64,000 bases of DNA from Ustilago trichophora. Lineage: Eukaryota; Basidiomycota; Ustilaginomycetes; Ustilaginales; Ustilaginaceae. Where the stretch lies: the NCBI GenBank assembly GCA_900323505.1, contig OOIN01000037.1, positions 1-64,000 on the forward strand, read 5' to 3'. A model generated the notes under the pieces. That model was not told the DNA's origin. It ran no database searches and saw only the letters and a list, made by a program, of their open reading frames with translations. Below, piece by piece: positions 61,405 through 64,000 of the stretch. A program made the position numbers and the translations under genes. Each line of letters opens with the position of its first letter. The first letter of the stretch is position 1.

Positions 61405-64000
61405 ATGAGCACCATTCTATCTGACAGGTGGGGCTGTAGGCTAAGGCTCTGCAGGTGTGAAGACTGTGGCAAGGATGGTCAGACCTTCTCATACAAGCAG
61501 TGGCAATGGCATACCTCTCAGAGACAGCAGTGCCAGTCAAACAAGATGGCAAACACACTAGCAGCAGCAAAAATTCAAGCATCTACTGTCTTGCCTGTTG
61601 CCTCTCTTCTCTCTCAATTGAAGCACTCATGTACAGAAACCTATGTCACCACTGAGGAGCAACGCACACGGCAGTATGTAGACAGCCCCACCTCTGGCTC
61701 TGTCAAAGACACTGGTCATGCTCTATGTGCACCTTCAAAAGCTGTTGAACCAGACGTCAAGGCAGAGGGCAGTGGTGCTTACAACAGCAAAAGTCCGCCT
61801 CCGTTTCCTGGCTTGCTTGCTGCTGAGGCTGTGGACAACAACATCAACAACATGGAAGTTGCTTGCAACACAGCAATTGACACTGGTCCAATCTCCAACA
61901 AGAATGATGTCTCTGAATTCTCTCATGCCAGTCATCTTGCACTGGTACAAGCTCTCCTCTTTGATAATGCCAGCAACCAGGCTGTGCAAACTCAACAGCC
62001 CATGGAAGAGAACATATCAGAACCTCTGCAGCAGCAACACAATTGGTTTGTGGTGCTCAATTACATCTTTGTCATCTACCTGATGACCTCCCATGGGTTG
62101 TCCAACAGCATTGCAACACTTTACCTCTCTTTTGCATTGCGTGTCTTGAGCCGCTTCTGTGCCTTGACTGTCGATCCATCTGTTGGTGTTGTTGTTGACC
62201 CTGCTGCCCAGCCTCCCCCTCCTTCAGTCTCGGCCCAGTCCCTCCCACAGCCTGCAACATCACCTTCACACTTCACTCAGTCAAGGCAAGAGTCAATGGT
62301 TCAGTTGCAGCTGCCGCCACTCCCACCACCACCTCTCCCAATGCTCATTACCCCTGCATTGGTGAGACAGAGGCTTGGCATGCACAGCAACTCCAATTAG
62401 TACCTTGTCTGCCCCTGGTGTGGCAAATTGAAGCTGTGGGCTGGTCTCAGTTCATCTCCAGCCAGACAGGTTTTCTGCAGCTGTGGCACTGAGCTCCTTG
62501 ACAACCGCACTTGCCATCCAGTCCAGATGTACTGCCATCACACACTGCAGTCCATACTCAGCAGTGTGCTGATGGACAGAAAGTACTATCAAACATTGAA
62601 CAACTGGGTAGATGTTGCCAAGCAAGCTTCTTGACACCATTGGAATCTCTGCTGCCCCTGCCACCCCTTGCCAAGATGATCACTGCAGCAGGTTGTCAAC
62701 TACAAACGCTGAGACTGTTGATCATCAACATCTCTACAGAGAGGGGCCAACTGGTTTGGCATGGTTAGATGATTGCAAAAGTAGCGCAGAGGACTGCCAA
62801 CATCAATGCCATCATGAACATGCTCCCTTTGTAGCAGCCAGCCTTAACCTCAAGGTCACACTCTCAGTTGACTGGTTCAGCCCGCACAAGGGTAAGTTAC
62901 ATGGATGGCATATAACAGGAGCAGCACTCTTGAGGATCAATAACCTTCCAGCTGAGCTGACAACCCATGACTGGTGCTGCCCTGGGATCCACCTCATTGG
63001 CTTGCTGCCTGGTTCCAAGGAGACGTTGGTCTTGCAGCTGCAAAACTTCTTGAAGCTCCTCATTGACAAGCTGAAAGACTTTGACAGCACAGGCAAGGTC
63101 ATCAAGACCTTTGGGCATCCTGACGGCAAGCTGGTCAAGGCTTGACTCCATATGGTTGTTGCTGACACTCCTGCTCAGGCAAAAGTTGCCTGAATTGCCC
63201 TCAAATACAGATGGGGTACAATCTGTGCCTATTGCCAGAAGCAAGGAGAGAGGCTTGGCATGACAGATGAGGACAAGAACAAGGAGGACAATAGCTTTGT
63301 TGGCAGTCAGCCGCACAGGGCTTGACAACATACAGCAGCTGGCTTTTGATGGGTGGCCATTGGCAGGCTTGACTACTTTAATGCTGTTGATAGCTGTCCC
63401 CCTGACATGATGCATGCCATCCACCTTGGCTTGTGCAAATGTTTCTGGCATTGTTTCCTCATTGAATCATGCAAAGAAAATGGGGGGTTGCCTGTTGGAA
63501 GCCCAGCCTGTCATTGCCAATGCTCTGCTACCCTTGTATGTTCAAGGTCCAAATCAGCTGATTGGCAGCAGGAGTGGTGGGAATCCCACAGCAGAACAGT
63601 GGGAGGTCCTCTTCCAAGTACTGCTGCCCTTTGTACTCATGCAGCTCTGGAGTGAATCTCTTAGTGGCACAGGCAACAACAAGCTCAAATTTGGTCCTGC
63701 TTGTTGGGTGTTGTCAGCACTTCCATCCTGGGTCTCAGCCTGCTACCACTCACACCACTGCTGCTGCAACTGTCAAAATGCAAGCTGATTGCATCAACCA
63801 CCAGCCTCCTTCTGGTGCTGACATTGAGGTCAATCTTGATGGTGATGCTGATCCAAACAGTGCTTCTGTCAGGGCTGGTACCACTGCCGGGAAACATTGC
63901 TTCCTTTATGGACCCAAGCAAGCTCACAGTATCTTCCATGCTGCAATGCTACTCTGCTGCATTGTTGAGCTTGTTAGTGGTGACATGACCAGTGCCAAAG
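61405..64000 (+). pseudogene. Degenerate Plavaka/Tnp2-like transposase, cut by the window end
   Basis: An N-terminal Cys-rich knuckle (CRCEDCGKDGQ, about 61460) follows the ATG at 61405. The frame meets TAG at 62398 but continues in frame with CPWCGKLKLW and FCSCGTELLD. In another frame lie LSVDWFSPHKGKLHGWH (Asp at 62870), INNLPAEL, IHLIGLLPGSKE, then after a TGA VVADTPAQAKVA (Asp at 63164), a second TGA, TICAYCQKQGERL, two more TGAs, and LDYFNAVDSCPPDMMHAIHLGL (Asp at 63404; abbreviated: SCPPDMMHAIHLGL). A further frame change leads to GNPTAEQWEVLFQVLLPF. This sequence of blocks is that of Plavaka/Tnp2 transposases, abundant in basidiomycetes. It is clearly dead here, and the C-terminal part lies beyond 64000. 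Confidence 0.8.

Noticed and set aside
1..64000. CRISPR arrays, bacterial operons, rRNA or clear tRNA genes
   Set aside because: No spaced direct repeats of CRISPR type, no rRNA-like blocks and no convincing cloverleaf were found; the genome is eukaryotic. A tRNA scan would be needed to exclude a missed tRNA.

Overview
The window is a left chromosome end of a basidiomycete, most likely a smut fungus (Ustilaginaceae). It opens with a telomere tract of CCCTAA repeats. The genes are eukaryotic, largely intron-poor and CpG-rich. Several products point to a fungus (Cch1, Pom33/TMEM33, Yvh1, Swa2, Tpo1-type MFS), and a bacterial-type AA10 LPMO as known from Ustilago fits smuts. Species cannot be fixed from the sequence alone.\n\nLayout. 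1-3.3 kb is telomere plus gene-poor subtelomere: 51-bp tandem units, a palindrome, a degenerate minisatellite and one copy of a dispersed repeat carrying Pol III-like boxes. The first gene (3.3-6.8 kb, minus) codes for a large P-loop ATPase with a possible PD-(D/E)XK nuclease-like C-terminus. Next come a ribosome-biogenesis gene that appears to fuse Rrp17/Nol12 to Nop8/Nol8 (7.5-10.8 kb), a secreted AA10 LPMO (11.2-12.2 kb), and a small group made of a carboxymuconolactone decarboxylase, an O-methyltransferase and a divergent MCT-like transporter (14.2-18.1 kb).\n\nFrom 18 to 59 kb the window is mostly conserved housekeeping: a protein with a GTPBP1/2-type N-terminal domain, Pom33, auxilin Swa2, a KDM4-like JmjC demethylase, a long-chain acyl-CoA synthetase with a PTS1-like end, the 53-residue ATP synthase subunit j, a seven-exon DHA1 transporter, Yvh1 phosphatase, SF3B2, eIF3a, a TMEM41-type VTT membrane protein, proteasome alpha4 and the calcium channel Cch1. 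Neighbours are not functionally linked in any obvious way, apart from shared promoters and the decarboxylase/methyltransferase/transporter group.\n\n59-64 kb is a transposon graveyard: a second copy of the subtelomeric repeat inside an inverted-repeat structure, a broken Tc1/mariner (DDE_3) transposase, and a broken Plavaka/Tnp2-type transposase that runs off the window. This block is strikingly poor in CpG, and its stop codons and copy differences fit C-to-T decay at CpG. Exon boundaries were inferred from GT..AG signals, reading-frame phase and family conservation; no transcript data were used.
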